From Verrucomicrobiota bacterium (GTDB taxonomy: Bacteria > Verrucomicrobiota > Verrucomicrobiia > Opitutales > UBA953), in contig VHDL01000004.1 in NCBI GenBank assembly GCA_016871415.1, positions 90,470-154,469 of the forward strand: a stretch of DNA of 64,000 nucleotides. The letters run 5' to 3'. Made by a program: the position numbers and the translations under genes. Below the pieces are notes generated by a model. The model was not told the DNA's origin and ran no database searches. It worked only from the letters and a program-made list of their open reading frames with translations. Every line of letters starts with the position of its first letter. Positions within the stretch are counted from its first letter, which is position 1. Of the stretch, positions 34,807-44,722 are shown piece by piece.

Positions 34807-35360
34807 TTTCTAAAGAAGAGGAAGTTTTGCGCGGAGAGGTCGCGGGTCGCCTCGCGGCGCTGGGACATGCGTCAGCGGAATATTGCATCATCGTCTCGAT
34901 TGAACAGCAAAAACTATGGTTTTTCGGTCCGTCCGTCCGACGTTCCTGGCCGGTCAGCACTGCCCGTGCGGGCACCGGGCAGCATGAGGGTTCGAACCGG
35001 ACGCCGCTCGGCATGCACCGCGTGACGGAGAAGATCGGCGACGGGGCTCGCAAGGGCGCCGTCTTCAAGGCGAGGGTGGACACCGGCAAAGTCTGGACCG
35101 ACCAACCCGACAGTCCCGACAACCTCATCACGACGCGCATCCTCTGGCTCGACGGACTTGAGGACGGTTTCAATCGAGGCGTCGACGCGCAGGGCGGGGT
35201 GGTCGACACCCGTCGCCGTTACGTCTACATCCACGGTACGAACCAGCATGCTTCGCTGGGTCGCCCTAACAGCCACGGCTGCGTCCTGCTATCTGATGAC
35301 GACGTGCTCGAACTCTACGGACTGACCCCGCCCGGCACCCCGGTCCTGATCCTCGCCTAG
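34800..35360 (+). CDS. L,D-transpeptidase (YkuD domain)
   Basis: This is 186 residues. The catalytic motif HGTNQHASLGRPNSHGCV (about 147-162, Cys161) and strands ISIEQQKLWFFG-like and TPLGMHRVTEKIG define a YkuD domain, which crosslinks peptidoglycan or attaches lipoproteins to it. No signal peptide is visible from the ATG at 34800 (MPFSKEEEVLRGEVAG), which is odd for a periplasmic enzyme. A later start would not create one either. The start overlaps the divergent asd gene by 7 bases and the end overlaps mrdA by 4 bases. Confidence 0.82.
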   Translation: MPFSKEEEVLRGEVAGRLAALGHASAEYCIIVSIEQQKLWFFGPSVRRSWPVSTARAGTGQHEGSNRTPLGMHRVTEKIGDGARKGAVFKARVDTGKVWTDQPDSPDNLITTRILWLDGLEDGFNRGVDAQGGVVDTRRRYVYIHGTNQHASLGRPNSHGCVLLSDDDVLELYGLTPPGTPVLILA

Positions 35361-37453
35361 CGGGCGGCCTCGCCCGGGGGCGCCTGCACTGGAGCGTCGA
35401 ACTGAGTGGCCTTGCCCGCCCATTTGAGGAGCATGTCGCGAACTACGGGACCGGCAGTCTTGCCCCCCCAGGTTGCATCATCCTCGCCCTCGATCAGCAC
35501 GCAGAAGGCCACGGCGGGCTCTATGGCGGGAGCATACCCAATGAACCATCCCAGGTGCGCCTTGGCGCCGTGCTTAAAATATTCGGAGGTTCCAGTCTTG
35601 GCCGCGTAGGGAAGCCCCGGGATCTGCAAGCTGCGGGCGGTGCCTTCCTCCACGCAGCGCTCCATGCCTGAACGGATCGCCGCCATCTGGTCCGGCCGCA
35701 GCCCGATGGGTTCGGCACCGGCATGACGGCCGTCCCTCCTGGGGTCGTGGATGATGGTCGGTACCGTGCGCGTCTGACCCCTGGCGAGTGACGCGGCGAA
35801 GCATGCCATGTGCAGCGGCGTGGTCAGGAGATAGCCCTGCCCGATGCTGAGATTGGCCGTGTCTCCCGGGCTCCAGGGGCCCGCGCCGTTGGGAAGACGC
35901 GCCTTGTAGGCAGCGTCGGGGACCACGAGGCCGCGACCGGCCGGATAGGGTAGTTCCGTTCCGTCGGCGGTCACCAACAGCTGGGAGTCCAGGCCGAAGC
36001 GCCGTGCCTCCGCCGCGATGGCGTCGGCGCCCGTGCGGAGCCCGACCTGGTAGTTCCACACATTGCACGAGACCGCGAGCATCACTTCGAGGTCGACCGG
36101 CCCGTACCCCTGCGGGTCGTGCTCTGGGAAATCCCGGTTGCCGACGCGGAAGCTGGGGCCGCAATCGAGCACGTCATCCCATTGGACGGTTCCCTTGCGC
36201 AGCGCGGCCATGGCGTTGATCACCTTGAAGGTGGAGCCCGGGGCGTAGAGTCCTTGCGTGGCCCGGTTAAGCCACCCGCCCTTGCCGTCGATCTCATCGT
36301 AGTAGGCCGACGTCACGCGTCCCGCCAGGCGGTTGGGATCGAATCCCGGCTGACTTGCGATGGCGAGGATCTCCCCGGTCCTTACGTCCATCATGATGGC
36401 GGCTCCGGGCAGGGGGGTGCCGTCGGGCGCCCTGATCTTCGCGAGGGAGGCTTCCGCGGTCTTCTGGATGCCGACGTCGAGGGACAGCATGATGTCACCG
36501 CCCTTCTGGGGATCGACCTTACGGATGAGTTCGTGATTGTAGCCGGCCGAAGTCTTGGTCCAGAGCTCCCAGCCGCTGGTTCCGCTGATGTCGGCGTTGA
36601 AGGTGAGCTCGACGCCGGCCGCGCCCGTCTTGCCCGTGTGCCTGAGCTTCTGCAGGGCGAGCACCTCCTGGTCGATTTCCGCTGGCTCAGGAAGGACGTC
36701 CGTGTCCTTGACGTAACCCAGCACGTGGGCCGCCATCGGTCCGTTGGGATAGCTGCGCACGATGTCCGACTCGAGTCGGATGGGGCCGTCGGACGGGAAC
36801 TGCTCGATGAATCTCGCGACGGATCGGTTGCCTTCTTCGGGAGTGGGCGCGCCTTCCTTGCCCGTAGGGTCGGGGAAGGCGAGGTCGGCGATGAGCGTGA
36901 AGGGCAGGGCCCGCCGTTCACGCAGGTGCTTGCGGAGTTCCTCGACGTTCACCGTGCGCTCCTTGTGCTTGGCGAGGGGGACTTCCCTGCGTCGTGCGGT
37001 CGGCGAACCCGGCTTCCGCTCAGGGGTGTCGATGACCGTCCAGACCTTGTCGAGCCACTGCTGAAGCACCTGCACGCGGGCCTGCTCCAGCAGGGCATCC
37101 GCATCCACCGGCGTCTTGGCCGCCCTCGCCAGGCGCAACGACCTCAGGTAGGCGGCGCGGACCTGCTGCTGCAGTTCGGGCAGGTCGGCCCTGACGCTCC
37201 AGCGCACGCGGTTCTCCACGAGCACGTGTCCGGCGCGATCGTGGATGACCCCACGGGCCGGCGGGATGAGCACCACGCGTCGACTCTGGGAGTCGGACTG
37301 GACCTTGAGCTCGCCGGACTGCACCAGCTGTCGCACGCCCAGGCCGACCATGACGTACGTCATGCCTGCGGCCATGAGGCCGAACACCGTCAGCAGGCGC
37401 ACCTTGCTGACGGGCGTTGAGGGCAGAATCTCCGGTCCGGTTCCTTCGCTCAT
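35357..37453 (-). CDS. mrdA: Penicillin-binding protein 2 (elongasome transpeptidase)
   Basis: A 698-residue bitopic membrane protein. One N-terminal helix (VRLLTVFGLMAAGMTYVMVGLGV, about 19-41) precedes a long dimerisation region with an insert (about 110-220). The transpeptidase domain has SxxK in APGSTFKVINAMAAL (about 409-412), SxN in LAVSCNVWNYQVG and KTG in YAAKTGTSEYFKHG. It builds lateral wall peptidoglycan with RodA and the MreBCD scaffold. It is the last gene of mreB-mreC-mreD-mrdA (3-base gap to the mreD-like gene). No rodA follows in this window. Confidence 0.93.
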   Translation of the reverse strand: MSEGTGPEILPSTPVSKVRLLTVFGLMAAGMTYVMVGLGVRQLVQSGELKVQSDSQSRRVVLIPPARGVIHDRAGHVLVENRVRWSVRADLPELQQQVRAAYLRSLRLARAAKTPVDADALLEQARVQVLQQWLDKVWTVIDTPERKPGSPTARRREVPLAKHKERTVNVEELRKHLRERRALPFTLIADLAFPDPTGKEGAPTPEEGNRSVARFIEQFPSDGPIRLESDIVRSYPNGPMAAHVLGYVKDTDVLPEPAEIDQEVLALQKLRHTGKTGAAGVELTFNADISGTSGWELWTKTSAGYNHELIRKVDPQKGGDIMLSLDVGIQKTAEASLAKIRAPDGTPLPGAAIMMDVRTGEILAIASQPGFDPNRLAGRVTSAYYDEIDGKGGWLNRATQGLYAPGSTFKVINAMAALRKGTVQWDDVLDCGPSFRVGNRDFPEHDPQGYGPVDLEVMLAVSCNVWNYQVGLRTGADAIAAEARRFGLDSQLLVTADGTELPYPAGRGLVVPDAAYKARLPNGAGPWSPGDTANLSIGQGYLLTTPLHMACFAASLARGQTRTVPTIIHDPRRDGRHAGAEPIGLRPDQMAAIRSGMERCVEEGTARSLQIPGLPYAAKTGTSEYFKHGAKAHLGWFIGYAPAIEPAVAFCVLIEGEDDATWGGKTAGPVVRDMLLKWAGKATQFDAPVQAPPGEAAR

Positions 37454-37456
37454 GGC

Positions 37457-37981
37457 TCAGGCCTCCCTGACCTCCGGCACGCCCAGGCGGTCCATGAGCG
37501 ACTCCTGCGCACGGAGCATGAAAGGGGCGGCGACTGCGGCGCAGGCCGCCGCCACCATCACCTGCAGCAGGCCGAACCAGACGCCATTGACGATGCTGAC
37601 TTGTGAGCCTTCGGAGGCGGCCATGAATCCGCCCAGCAGGAACCAGATCGCCGTGGCGGCGGCGTTCAGGCCGATCGCGGCCATCCATATCGCCGCGGGA
37701 CGACGGAGCAGGCGCTGCGGTCCGCAGATTGACAGCGCAGCGAAGGCGAGAGCGAAGGCCAGCCAGCCGTCGGCTATCGGCCGGCGCGCCTCGAACATGA
37801 GGCCGACGCAGAGGGCGAACAACGCCGCCGGCCCGCGGCCCAGTCGGCGGGCGGGCGCGATGACGGCCGCTCCGGTCAGGAAGCAGACCAGTCCGGTGTC
37901 CACCATGACGTCGGAGACCAGGTCGGAGACGAGGAGCCACGGATAGGTGGCGAGCAGCAGGAGGAACCAGGAGCCGTTCAT
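37457..37981 (-). CDS. mreD: MreD-like rod-shape membrane protein
   Basis: A 174-residue protein with about five hydrophobic helices (WFLLLLATYPWLLVSDLVSD, GPAALFALCVGLMFEARRPI, AIWMAAIGLNAAATAIWFLLGGF, LLQVMVAAACAAVAAPF). Sequence similarity to MreD is weak, as is usual for this family. The assignment rests on size, membrane layout and its exact place between mreC (3-base gap) and mrdA. It would link MreC to the elongation machinery. Confidence 0.65.
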   Translation of the reverse strand: MNGSWFLLLLATYPWLLVSDLVSDVMVDTGLVCFLTGAAVIAPARRLGRGPAALFALCVGLMFEARRPIADGWLAFALAFAALSICGPQRLLRRPAAIWMAAIGLNAAATAIWFLLGGFMAASEGSQVSIVNGVWFGLLQVMVAAACAAVAAPFMLRAQESLMDRLGVPEVREA

Positions 37982-37984
37982 GCC

Positions 37985-38860
37985 TCAGCGGAAGTCGTCG
38001 ACGCGGCTTTCGGTCAGCTGTTCGCCCGGCGTCGGATAGACGGGCACCAGCACCGCTACTTCGCGGATGGAGTTCAGGGCGCGCGGCGGCGTGACTTCAG
38101 CCTCCCTGAAGTCCCCCTTCGGGGTGGGTCGGAACGGGCCGTCGACATGTCCGAGTAGAAGCCCGGCCGGGAAGACGCCGCCGATGCCCGTGGTCATCAG
38201 GCGCGCCTCCTGGCCTGCAGGGGCGCCGTAGTCCTTGGGCACGTTCGTCACCAGGGCCGAACCTCGGGATCCGGAGGCCGTGCCAGTCAGCAGCACGACC
38301 CTGCGCTGTTCGTCCCCGTCGAGATGGGCCGTGCAGCGGAAGCCGGGGCTCGTGATTAGGTCGATATCGCTGGTGTTGAGGTGCACCTGGGCGACGCGTC
38401 CGATGACCTGGTTGCCGAAGACCACCGGACTGAAGGGCCTGACGCCGTCGGTACGTCCCTTGCGTATCGTGATGCGGTGCCACCATCCGGTGGAGTCACG
38501 GGCCACCACGCGCGCGACGACCGTCCGGTATTCGGGAGCGGGACCGTAGCTGAGCAGCGTGCGGAGGCGGGCGTTCTCCTCGGCGAGCCCCTTCATCTCG
38601 ATGAGACGCAGCTCCAGGCCCGCGTTGATGCGTCCAAGGTCGCGGCCGGCCTCGGCGAGCTCCTCCGTCGAGCGCGTGCGCAGCTCCCAGTAGCGGGCCA
38701 GGTCACGCGAGCGACCAGCCAGCTCGAGGGCGGGCGCCTGAAACTCCACGAAGGCTTCGCGCGTGAAGCGACGAATGACGGAGGGGCCGAAGCACCAGGC
38801 CAGGAAGACCAGGGTCAGCAGGACGTAGGAGGCCTTGGCTCCCTGTTCTTCGCGGATCAT
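37985..38860 (-). CDS. mreC: Rod-shape-determining protein MreC
   Basis: This is 291 residues. It has one N-terminal membrane helix (ASYVLLTLVFLAWCFGPSVI), a coiled coil (about 65-110, GRINAGLELRLIEMKGLAEENARLR) and two beta domains (YRTVVARVVARDSTGWWHRITIRKG, VVFGNQVIGRVAQVHLNTSDIDLIT). This is the standard MreC layout; the protein sits in the periplasm and couples MreB to PBP2. It follows mreB by 18 bases. Confidence 0.9.
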   Translation of the reverse strand: MIREEQGAKASYVLLTLVFLAWCFGPSVIRRFTREAFVEFQAPALELAGRSRDLARYWELRTRSTEELAEAGRDLGRINAGLELRLIEMKGLAEENARLRTLLSYGPAPEYRTVVARVVARDSTGWWHRITIRKGRTDGVRPFSPVVFGNQVIGRVAQVHLNTSDIDLITSPGFRCTAHLDGDEQRRVVLLTGTASGSRGSALVTNVPKDYGAPAGQEARLMTTGIGGVFPAGLLLGHVDGPFRPTPKGDFREAEVTPPRALNSIREVAVLVPVYPTPGEQLTESRVDDFR

Positions 38861-38878
38861 GGCCGAGAGGGCCGGGAA

Positions 38879-39901
38879 TTAGTCCCGGCTCTTCCAGCGG
38901 GACGAGTTGGCGAGGATTTTGCCCGTGCCGTTGACCACGCAGCAAAGGGGGTCGTCGGCGACGATGACCGGCACGCCGGTGGCCTCGGAGATCGCACGTT
39001 CGATTTTACGGATGAGCGCGCCGCCGCCAGCCAGCACGATGCCCCGCTGGTAGAGGTCGCCGGACAGCTCCGGAGAGAGGCGTTCAAGCGACCCCTTGAT
39101 CGTCTCGATAATCTGGGTGATGTTGTCGCGCATGGCCTCTCGGATCTCCTGCGAGGAGACGTGCATCTCGCGGGGCATGCCGGAGACAGCGTCGCGGCCG
39201 CGGATCTCGTAGGTGAGCTCTTGTTCCAGCGGGTAGGCCGAGCCGATCTTTATCTTCAGCTCCTCGGCGGTGCGTTCACCGATGATCAGGTTGTAGGAAT
39301 TCTTGATGTATTTTATGATCGAGGAGTCGAATTCGTCGCCGCCGACGCGGATGGATCGGGCGGCGTCCTTGGCGATGCCGCCGAGCGAGAGCACAGCCAC
39401 CTCGGTCGTGCCACCTCCGATGTCGACGATCATCGACGCGGCCGGTTCCTCAATGGGGAGACCTGCTCCGATGGCCGAGGCGATGGGCTCAGGAATCGTG
39501 ATGACGTCGTCGGCGCCGGCGCGGTAGGCTGAGTCCTGGACGGCGCGCTTCTCCACCGCGGTGATTCCGTAGGGGACGGCGACGACGACGGTCAGGTTGG
39601 TGAAGAAGGATCGACGCGCCACCTTGCCGATGAAGTAGCGCAGCATGTGCTCGCTGATCTCGAAGTCGGCGATGACGCCGTCCTTCATGGGGCGCAGCGC
39701 CTCGATGTCGCCGGGCGTCCTTCCGAGCATCATCTTGGCCTCGTTGCCCACCGCGATGGGCTTGCGGGTGCTGCTGCGAATGGCGACCACACTGGGCTCC
39801 CGGAGCACCACGCCGCGATCCTTGAGGAAGACGAGGGTGTTGGCGGTTCCGAGGTCGATGCCGATCGCCTGATTGAATAGGCCGGGGAAACGCTTGAACA
39901 T
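38879..39901 (-). CDS. mreB: Rod-shape-determining actin homologue MreB
   Basis: A 340-residue ATP-binding actin-like protein. It shows the phosphate-1 loop GIDLGTANTLVFLKDRG (about 14-30), MLGRTPGDIEALRPMKDGVIADF, the phosphate-2 loop MIVDIGGGTTEVAVLSLGGI and the adenosine motif GIVLAGGGALI. It polymerises under the membrane and directs lateral wall synthesis. It is the first gene of the mre operon. The 188-base gap to the divergent Gfo/Idh gene must hold its promoter; on the leftward strand a TTGACT lies about 45 bases before the start, with no convincing -10. Confidence 0.95.
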   Translation of the reverse strand: MFKRFPGLFNQAIGIDLGTANTLVFLKDRGVVLREPSVVAIRSSTRKPIAVGNEAKMMLGRTPGDIEALRPMKDGVIADFEISEHMLRYFIGKVARRSFFTNLTVVVAVPYGITAVEKRAVQDSAYRAGADDVITIPEPIASAIGAGLPIEEPAASMIVDIGGGTTEVAVLSLGGIAKDAARSIRVGGDEFDSSIIKYIKNSYNLIIGERTAEELKIKIGSAYPLEQELTYEIRGRDAVSGMPREMHVSSQEIREAMRDNITQIIETIKGSLERLSPELSGDLYQRGIVLAGGGALIRKIERAISEATGVPVIVADDPLCCVVNGTGKILANSSRWKSRD

Positions 39902-40089
39902 CTCGAGGGTGGGTTGTCCTTTTGAACGGGTTATTCACAGGGGAGTCAAAAGCAAAGTTGGCTACGGAGGTCCTGTCCGCTTGGCCTAAATGTCGGGCAT
40001 TCAGAGATTTGGACTTAGTGGTTCCCCTGCCGACACGCCGACCTTTCCCGTTGCCGTCATGCCTGCGCTTCCTAGGGTGCCCTCACCCC

Positions 40090-41475
40090 ATGAACACCCC
40101 CGTTGATCGTCGCGGTTTCCTTCACACTGCCGGCCTCGCCGCCGCCGGCTTCGCGGCCTCCCGCCCCTGGGTTAGGTCCGCCGCCCGCACCGTCTCTCCG
40201 AATGAGAAGATGAACGTCGCCGTGATCGGATTCGGCGGCGTGGGGCGCAACAATATCCGCAACTGCGCCGATGAGAACGTCGTCGCCCTCTGCGACCTGG
40301 ATCTCAGCCGTTGTGCCGTTACCATCAAGGCCTTCCCCCAGGCGAAGACCTACACTGACTACCGAAAGATGCTCGAGGCGCACCCCGAGATCGACGGCGT
40401 CATCGTCGCCACGCCCGACCACACCCACGCCCACATCGCGATGGACTGCATGCGTGCGGGCAAGCACGTCTACGTGCAGAAGCCCATCGCGCACTCCGTC
40501 TTCGAGGCGCGTCGTCTGACGGAGGCCGCCCGGGAATACAAGGTGGTCACGCAGATGGGCAATCAGGGTAACTCCGGCGAGGGCATCCGTCTCATCACCG
40601 AATGGGTCGCCGCCGGTCTCATCGGTCAGGTGCGTGAGGCCCACGCTTGGACCAATCGTCCCATCTGGCCGCAGAGCATCGACATGGGCCGTCCGCCCGA
40701 GGGTGAGAAGCCATCGGAAGGGATGGACTGGGACCGCTGGATCGGCCCCGCTCCCATGCGTCCGTTCAGCGCCGCCTATCACCCCGGCAAGTGGCGCGCC
40801 TGGTGGGACTTCGGGACCGGTTCGCTCGGAGACATGGGCTGCCATATCATCGACCCGCTCTTCCTTGCTCTCAAACTGCGCTACCCCGTCAGCGTCGAGG
40901 GCAGCACGCCGACCGGCTACCAATCCGTTCCCCAGGGGCTCGGCAAGCTCATCGAGCCCAAGAACGAATGCTACCCCTCGGCCTCCATCGTACGTTATCG
41001 TTTCCCGGCGCGCGAAGGCATGCCGGAGCTGCTTATGACCTGGTGGGACGGCGGACTCATGCCGTCTCGTCCGGTCGAGCTTGAGGAGGGCGAGATGTTC
41101 GGAGATTGGAGCGGCGGCTGCCTCCTCGTCGGCGACAAGGGCAAGATTGTCTGCGGTTGCTACGGTGAACGCCCGAGGCTCCTGAGCGCCGATCTGCGGG
41201 CGGAGGCCAAGAAGCTCGCCAAGACGCTCCCGCGCGTGCCTGGCGGCAATTCTGGGCACGAGAAGGCTTGGATCCACGCCGTGAAGGGCGGCCCCGCCGC
41301 ATCCTCCAACTTCGACTATTCAGGTCCGCTGTCAGAGGCCGTGCTCATGGGCAACCTGGCCATCCGTTTCCCGAACAAGCTGCTGCTCTGGGACGGCGAG
41401 AAGATGCAGGTCACGAATGACCCTGCCGCGAACGCCTACGTCAAGCGCACCTATCGCGAAGGTTATTCGCTCTGA
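40090..41475 (+). CDS. Tat-exported Gfo/Idh/MocA-family oxidoreductase
   Basis: This is 461 residues from the ATG at 40090, where MNTPVDRRGFLHTAGLAAAG provides a twin-arginine signal; upstream in-frame codons do not look like protein. Rossmann motif NVAVIGFGGVGRNNI (about 41-55), the YVQKPIAHSVFEARR lysine-proline motif (about 135-150), GSLGDMGCHIIDPLF and a C-terminal bacterial-type extension typical of secreted PVC members follow. It presumably oxidises a glycoside or sugar in the periplasm; the substrate is unknown. It stands as a single gene between mreB and uppP, not with the other sugar genes. Confidence 0.9.
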   Translation: MNTPVDRRGFLHTAGLAAAGFAASRPWVRSAARTVSPNEKMNVAVIGFGGVGRNNIRNCADENVVALCDLDLSRCAVTIKAFPQAKTYTDYRKMLEAHPEIDGVIVATPDHTHAHIAMDCMRAGKHVYVQKPIAHSVFEARRLTEAAREYKVVTQMGNQGNSGEGIRLITEWVAAGLIGQVREAHAWTNRPIWPQSIDMGRPPEGEKPSEGMDWDRWIGPAPMRPFSAAYHPGKWRAWWDFGTGSLGDMGCHIIDPLFLALKLRYPVSVEGSTPTGYQSVPQGLGKLIEPKNECYPSASIVRYRFPAREGMPELLMTWWDGGLMPSRPVELEEGEMFGDWSGGCLLVGDKGKIVCGCYGERPRLLSADLRAEAKKLAKTLPRVPGGNSGHEKAWIHAVKGGPAASSNFDYSGPLSEAVLMGNLAIRFPNKLLLWDGEKMQVTNDPAANAYVKRTYREGYSL

Positions 41476-41481
41476 ACCTTC

Positions 41482-41512
41482 CGGCGGCGTCTTTATTCAG
41501 GAAACGCCGCCG
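41482..41512. terminator. Inverted repeat between convergent Gfo/Idh and uppP
   Basis: CGGCGGCGT (41482-41490) and ACGCCGCCG (41504-41512) are perfect 9-bp arms around a 13-base loop, just after the Gfo/Idh stop and overlapping the last uppP codons. It is well placed for bidirectional termination, though there is no U-tract. Confidence 0.45.
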
Positions 41513-42456
41513 AAGTGCCAGGCGAGCAGCGCGGCTCCGGCGGCGATGCGGTACCAGCCGAAGGGGGCCAGACCCTTCCGGGCAACGTACCCAACCATCC
41601 ATCGCACGGCCACGAAGGCCGAGACTGCCGCCACGGCCAGGCCAAGCCAGGCGTTGCCGGCGGGATAGACCTCGGGGAGCGCCGGACCGAGGGACCACGC
41701 CTTGTAGGCCGAGGCGGCGGTCAGGGTGACGAGGCCGAGCAGGAAGGAAAACTCTGTGGAGGCCGCTCGCGACAGTCCGGCATGTCGCGCGCCGAGGATC
41801 GCGGCAAGGGAACGGCTCGTCCCGGGGATGAAGGCCAGGCATTGCCAAAGGCCGATTCTGACCGACTGCTTCCAGTCCATGCCGGTCAGTTCGTCATCGG
41901 AAGCGACGGGAGAGGGTAGGCGCGCCTCGAGCGCCAGCGTCAGCACCCCGCCGACCGCGAGTGCGACCGCGACGACGGGCACGCTGAAGAGGTGTTCGGT
42001 GATGAAGTCCTTGGCGGTCAGGCCGAGCACGGCCGCCGGCAGGAACGCGAGGAGCAAAGCAAGCGCCAGCCGCAACGATGCACGGTTGAGCGAGACCACG
42101 CCGGTGACCAAGGATGACACGCGTCGCCAGTAGGCGAGCAGCACGGCGAGGATAGCTCCGAACTGCACAATCACGACATAATCATCCGCCGCGCGTTTCT
42201 GGTCCACGGGCCGGCCCTTGCGGTCCTTCACGTCCGCGACGGTGACTTCAGGGCTCGCGGGCACGCCGAGCAACCGGTCGCTGACGATGAGATGACCGGT
42301 CGAGCTGACCGGCAGGAATTCCGTGACGCCTTCCACCAGTCCGGTGACCAGGGCCCTTTCCGTCGTGAAGGATTCCCGGGTCGCCTCGGCCGAGACCTCG
42401 GTCCGCTGGCCGAAGCAAAGGGGGGCGAGGAGCAGGACGGCCAGTCGGACGGACAT
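41497..42456 (-). CDS. uppP: Undecaprenyl-diphosphatase
   Basis: A 319-residue membrane enzyme that recycles undecaprenyl pyrophosphate to the monophosphate carrier. The conserved motifs [22 protein letters not shown] (about 40-60) and [20 protein letters not shown] (about 200-220) are present. There is an N-terminal signal-like stretch ([16 protein letters not shown]) before the usual first helix and an extra hydrophilic loop ([21 protein letters not shown], in part) after motif 1, making it longer than the common 270 residues. The start at 42456 is preferred; an in-frame Met nearer trpB is separated by non-membrane sequence. Confidence 0.92.
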   Translation of the reverse strand: MSVRLAVLLLAPLCFGQRTEVSAEATRESFTTERALVTGLVEGVTEFLPVSSTGHLIVSDRLLGVPASPEVTVADVKDRKGRPVDQKRAADDYVVIVQFGAILAVLLAYWRRVSSLVTGVVSLNRASLRLALALLLAFLPAAVLGLTAKDFITEHLFSVPVVAVALAVGGVLTLALEARLPSPVASDDELTGMDWKQSVRIGLWQCLAFIPGTSRSLAAILGARHAGLSRAASTEFSFLLGLVTLTAASAYKAWSLGPALPEVYPAGNAWLGLAVAAVSAFVAVRWMVGYVARKGLAPFGWYRIAAGAALLAWHFGGVS

Positions 42457-42538
42457 GCGCAAAGCAATGCACCCGTCACCCCCTTGGGCAAGCCCCTTGC
42501 CGCTTGCGCCCACGTCCGTTCGGGCTTTCTTCCGAGGC

Positions 42539-43774
42539 ATGTCGGCTTCCAGCCTAATTCCTACCACGGAGCCCCGGTTCACGGTGCCTGACGCACGCGG
42601 CCGGTTCGGCCGGTTCGGCGGCCTCTACGTGCCGGAGACGCTGATGACGCCATTGCTAGACCTGGCGGCTGCCTACGGGCAGGCCCGGCGTGATCCGGAG
42701 TTCCAGCGTCAGTTCGCCGACATGCTGCGCGACTACGCCGGACGCCCCACCGGGCTTTATTTCGCTGAGTCGCTGACTAGGCGCCTCGGTGGCGCCAAGG
42801 TCTATCTCAAGCGCGAGGACATGCTCCATACCGGAGCCCACAAGATCAATAACGTCATCGGACAGGCCCTGCTCGCACGGCGCATGGGCAAGAAGCGCAT
42901 CATCGCCGAGACCGGCGCAGGCCAGCATGGCACGGCCACGGCGGCCGTCTGCGCGCATTTTGGCCTCAAGTGCGTGATCTACATGGGCGCGACGGACATG
43001 GAACGCCAAGCGCTTAACGTCTACCGCATGCGCCTGATGGGAGCGGAGGTGCGCGGGGTCGAGGCCGGACAGCGGACGCTCAAGGAGGCGGTCAACGAGG
43101 CCATGCGCGACTGGGTGACCAACGTCCGCGAAACCCACTACATCCTCGGCACGGCCTACGGCGCCCATCCCTATCCCATGATGGTCCGTGATTTTCACCG
43201 GATCATCTCCTTGGAGTCGCGTCAGCAGATCATGGCGGCCGAGGGCCGGCTGCCCGGGCACGTCGTGGCCTGTGTCGGGGGAGGCTCGAACGCCATCGGA
43301 GCCTTCTTCGAATATCTCGACGAACCCGCCGTGCGCCTCGTCGGCGTCGAAGCGGGCGGTCGCGGCATCAGCCGCGGCGAGCATGCCGCACGCTTCGCCG
43401 GCGGTCGCCTAGGCGTGCTGCAAGGATGCATGACGTCCATCCTCATGGACGACGAGGGGCAGATCGAGGGCACGCATTCGGTCTCGGCCGGGCTTGACTA
43501 TGCCGCGGTAGGCCCTGAGCACGCCTACTACCGCGAGCGCGGCCGCATCGATTACGCGCATGCGACCGACGCCGAGTGCCTCGAAGGCTTCCAGCTGCTG
43601 TCGCGTATGGAAGGCATCATCCCCGCCCTTGAGTCCAGCCATGCCGTGGCGCACGGCTGCAAGCTCGCCGCCTCCGGTCGGCCGGATGACGTGGTCATGA
43701 TCAACCTTTCCGGCCGGGGCGACAAGGACGTGTGGAGCGCCGCCCGCGCGATGGGGCAGGAGATCCGGCTCTGA
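42539..43774 (+). CDS. trpB: Tryptophan synthase beta chain
   Basis: A 411-residue pyridoxal-phosphate enzyme that joins indole and serine to give tryptophan. [14 protein letters not shown] opens the domain, the PLP lysine is Lys102 in HTGAHKINN, and the signatures [37 protein letters not shown] and the Ser-phosphate loop follow. Length is normal. No trpA is adjacent, so the alpha subunit is elsewhere. The yicC gene begins 1 base after its stop. Confidence 0.95.
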   Translation: MSASSLIPTTEPRFTVPDARGRFGRFGGLYVPETLMTPLLDLAAAYGQARRDPEFQRQFADMLRDYAGRPTGLYFAESLTRRLGGAKVYLKREDMLHTGAHKINNVIGQALLARRMGKKRIIAETGAGQHGTATAAVCAHFGLKCVIYMGATDMERQALNVYRMRLMGAEVRGVEAGQRTLKEAVNEAMRDWVTNVRETHYILGTAYGAHPYPMMVRDFHRIISLESRQQIMAAEGRLPGHVVACVGGGSNAIGAFFEYLDEPAVRLVGVEAGGRGISRGEHAARFAGGRLGVLQGCMTSILMDDEGQIEGTHSVSAGLDYAAVGPEHAYYRERGRIDYAHATDAECLEGFQLLSRMEGIIPALESSHAVAHGCKLAASGRPDDVVMINLSGRGDKDVWSAARAMGQEIRL

Positions 43775-43775
43775 C

Positions 43776-44648
43776 ATGGCGGCCTCGTCCATGACCGGCT
43801 TCGGTCGCGCCGAGGCCGACGTCGGTGGACTTCGTCTCGTCATCGAGATCGCTTCCGTCAACCAGAAGGGACTGCAGGTGGGCGTGCACGGACCCGACTG
43901 CTGGCCCACGCTGGAATCCACGGCCGCCAGCTGGGTCCGCACCCGTCTCATCCGCGGCAAGGTCACCGCCAGGGTGACGCGGACGGCCTCCGGAACATCC
44001 GGACTCTGGAACGCCGAATCCGTCCGCGCCTCGCTCGAGGAGCTGGCCCAGCTAGCCGCCCTCAACAAGATTCCATTCACGCCCGACGCCAGCGTCCTGC
44101 TACGGCTGGCCGAGGCCGGGCGCGGCGGTTCCGAGGATTATCCCTCCTTTGATTCAGCGGAGCCCTCCTTGAGGCGCTCCTTCGAGACGGCCTTGGATCA
44201 GCTCAAGACGATGCGCCTCGCAGAGGGGGTTGCCCTGGCTGCCGATCTGGCGGCGCGCATCGCCAGGATCTCGTCCTTGGTCGATGGCATGGAGTCATCC
44301 GAGAGCGGCGCCCCCGCTAGACATCGCGAGAATCTCCTGCGCCGCCTGCGCGACGCAGGCCTGACGATCGACCCGGCGGACGAACGGGTGCTCAGGGAGA
44401 TCGCCCTGTTCGCCGACCGATGCGACATTACCGAAGAAACCGTCCGCCTCCGCAGCCATTGCCGGCAGTTCCTGGAGGAGTTGCCGACGCCCGGAGCCGG
44501 CAGAAAGCTGGACTTTCTGGTCCAGGAGTTCCTGCGGGAGGTCAACACCGTCGGCAGCAAGGCGGTCGAAATCGCCACCACCCGGCTGGTTTTGGAGGCC
44601 AAAACCGAGATTGAGCGCGTCCGCGAGCAGGTCCAGAACCTGGAGTGA
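43776..44648 (+). CDS. yicC: YicC-family endoribonuclease
   Basis: This 290-residue protein opens SSMTGFGRAEADVGGLRLVIEI and contains NQKGLQVGVHGP in place of the usual N-RFLD segment. It ends GRKLDFLVQEFLREVNTVGSKA with an (A)KTEIERVREQVQNLE tail. These are the N- and C-terminal YicC domains, a family of RNases linked to sRNA and mRNA turnover. The catalytic details are not visible. It is co-transcribed with trpB (1-base gap). Confidence 0.9.
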   Translation: MAASSMTGFGRAEADVGGLRLVIEIASVNQKGLQVGVHGPDCWPTLESTAASWVRTRLIRGKVTARVTRTASGTSGLWNAESVRASLEELAQLAALNKIPFTPDASVLLRLAEAGRGGSEDYPSFDSAEPSLRRSFETALDQLKTMRLAEGVALAADLAARIARISSLVDGMESSESGAPARHRENLLRRLRDAGLTIDPADERVLREIALFADRCDITEETVRLRSHCRQFLEELPTPGAGRKLDFLVQEFLREVNTVGSKAVEIATTRLVLEAKTEIERVREQVQNLE

Positions 44649-44722
44649 AAATAAAGTCGGCGGGGTATTGCCAGATTGGGCTTACCCATACTATTGATTA
44701 TCAACGCTTACGCAACACGACC

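Noticed and set aside
36119..37420. A 433-codon rightward frame opposite mrdA
   Set aside because: PBP2 catalytic motifs on the other strand show which frame is real.
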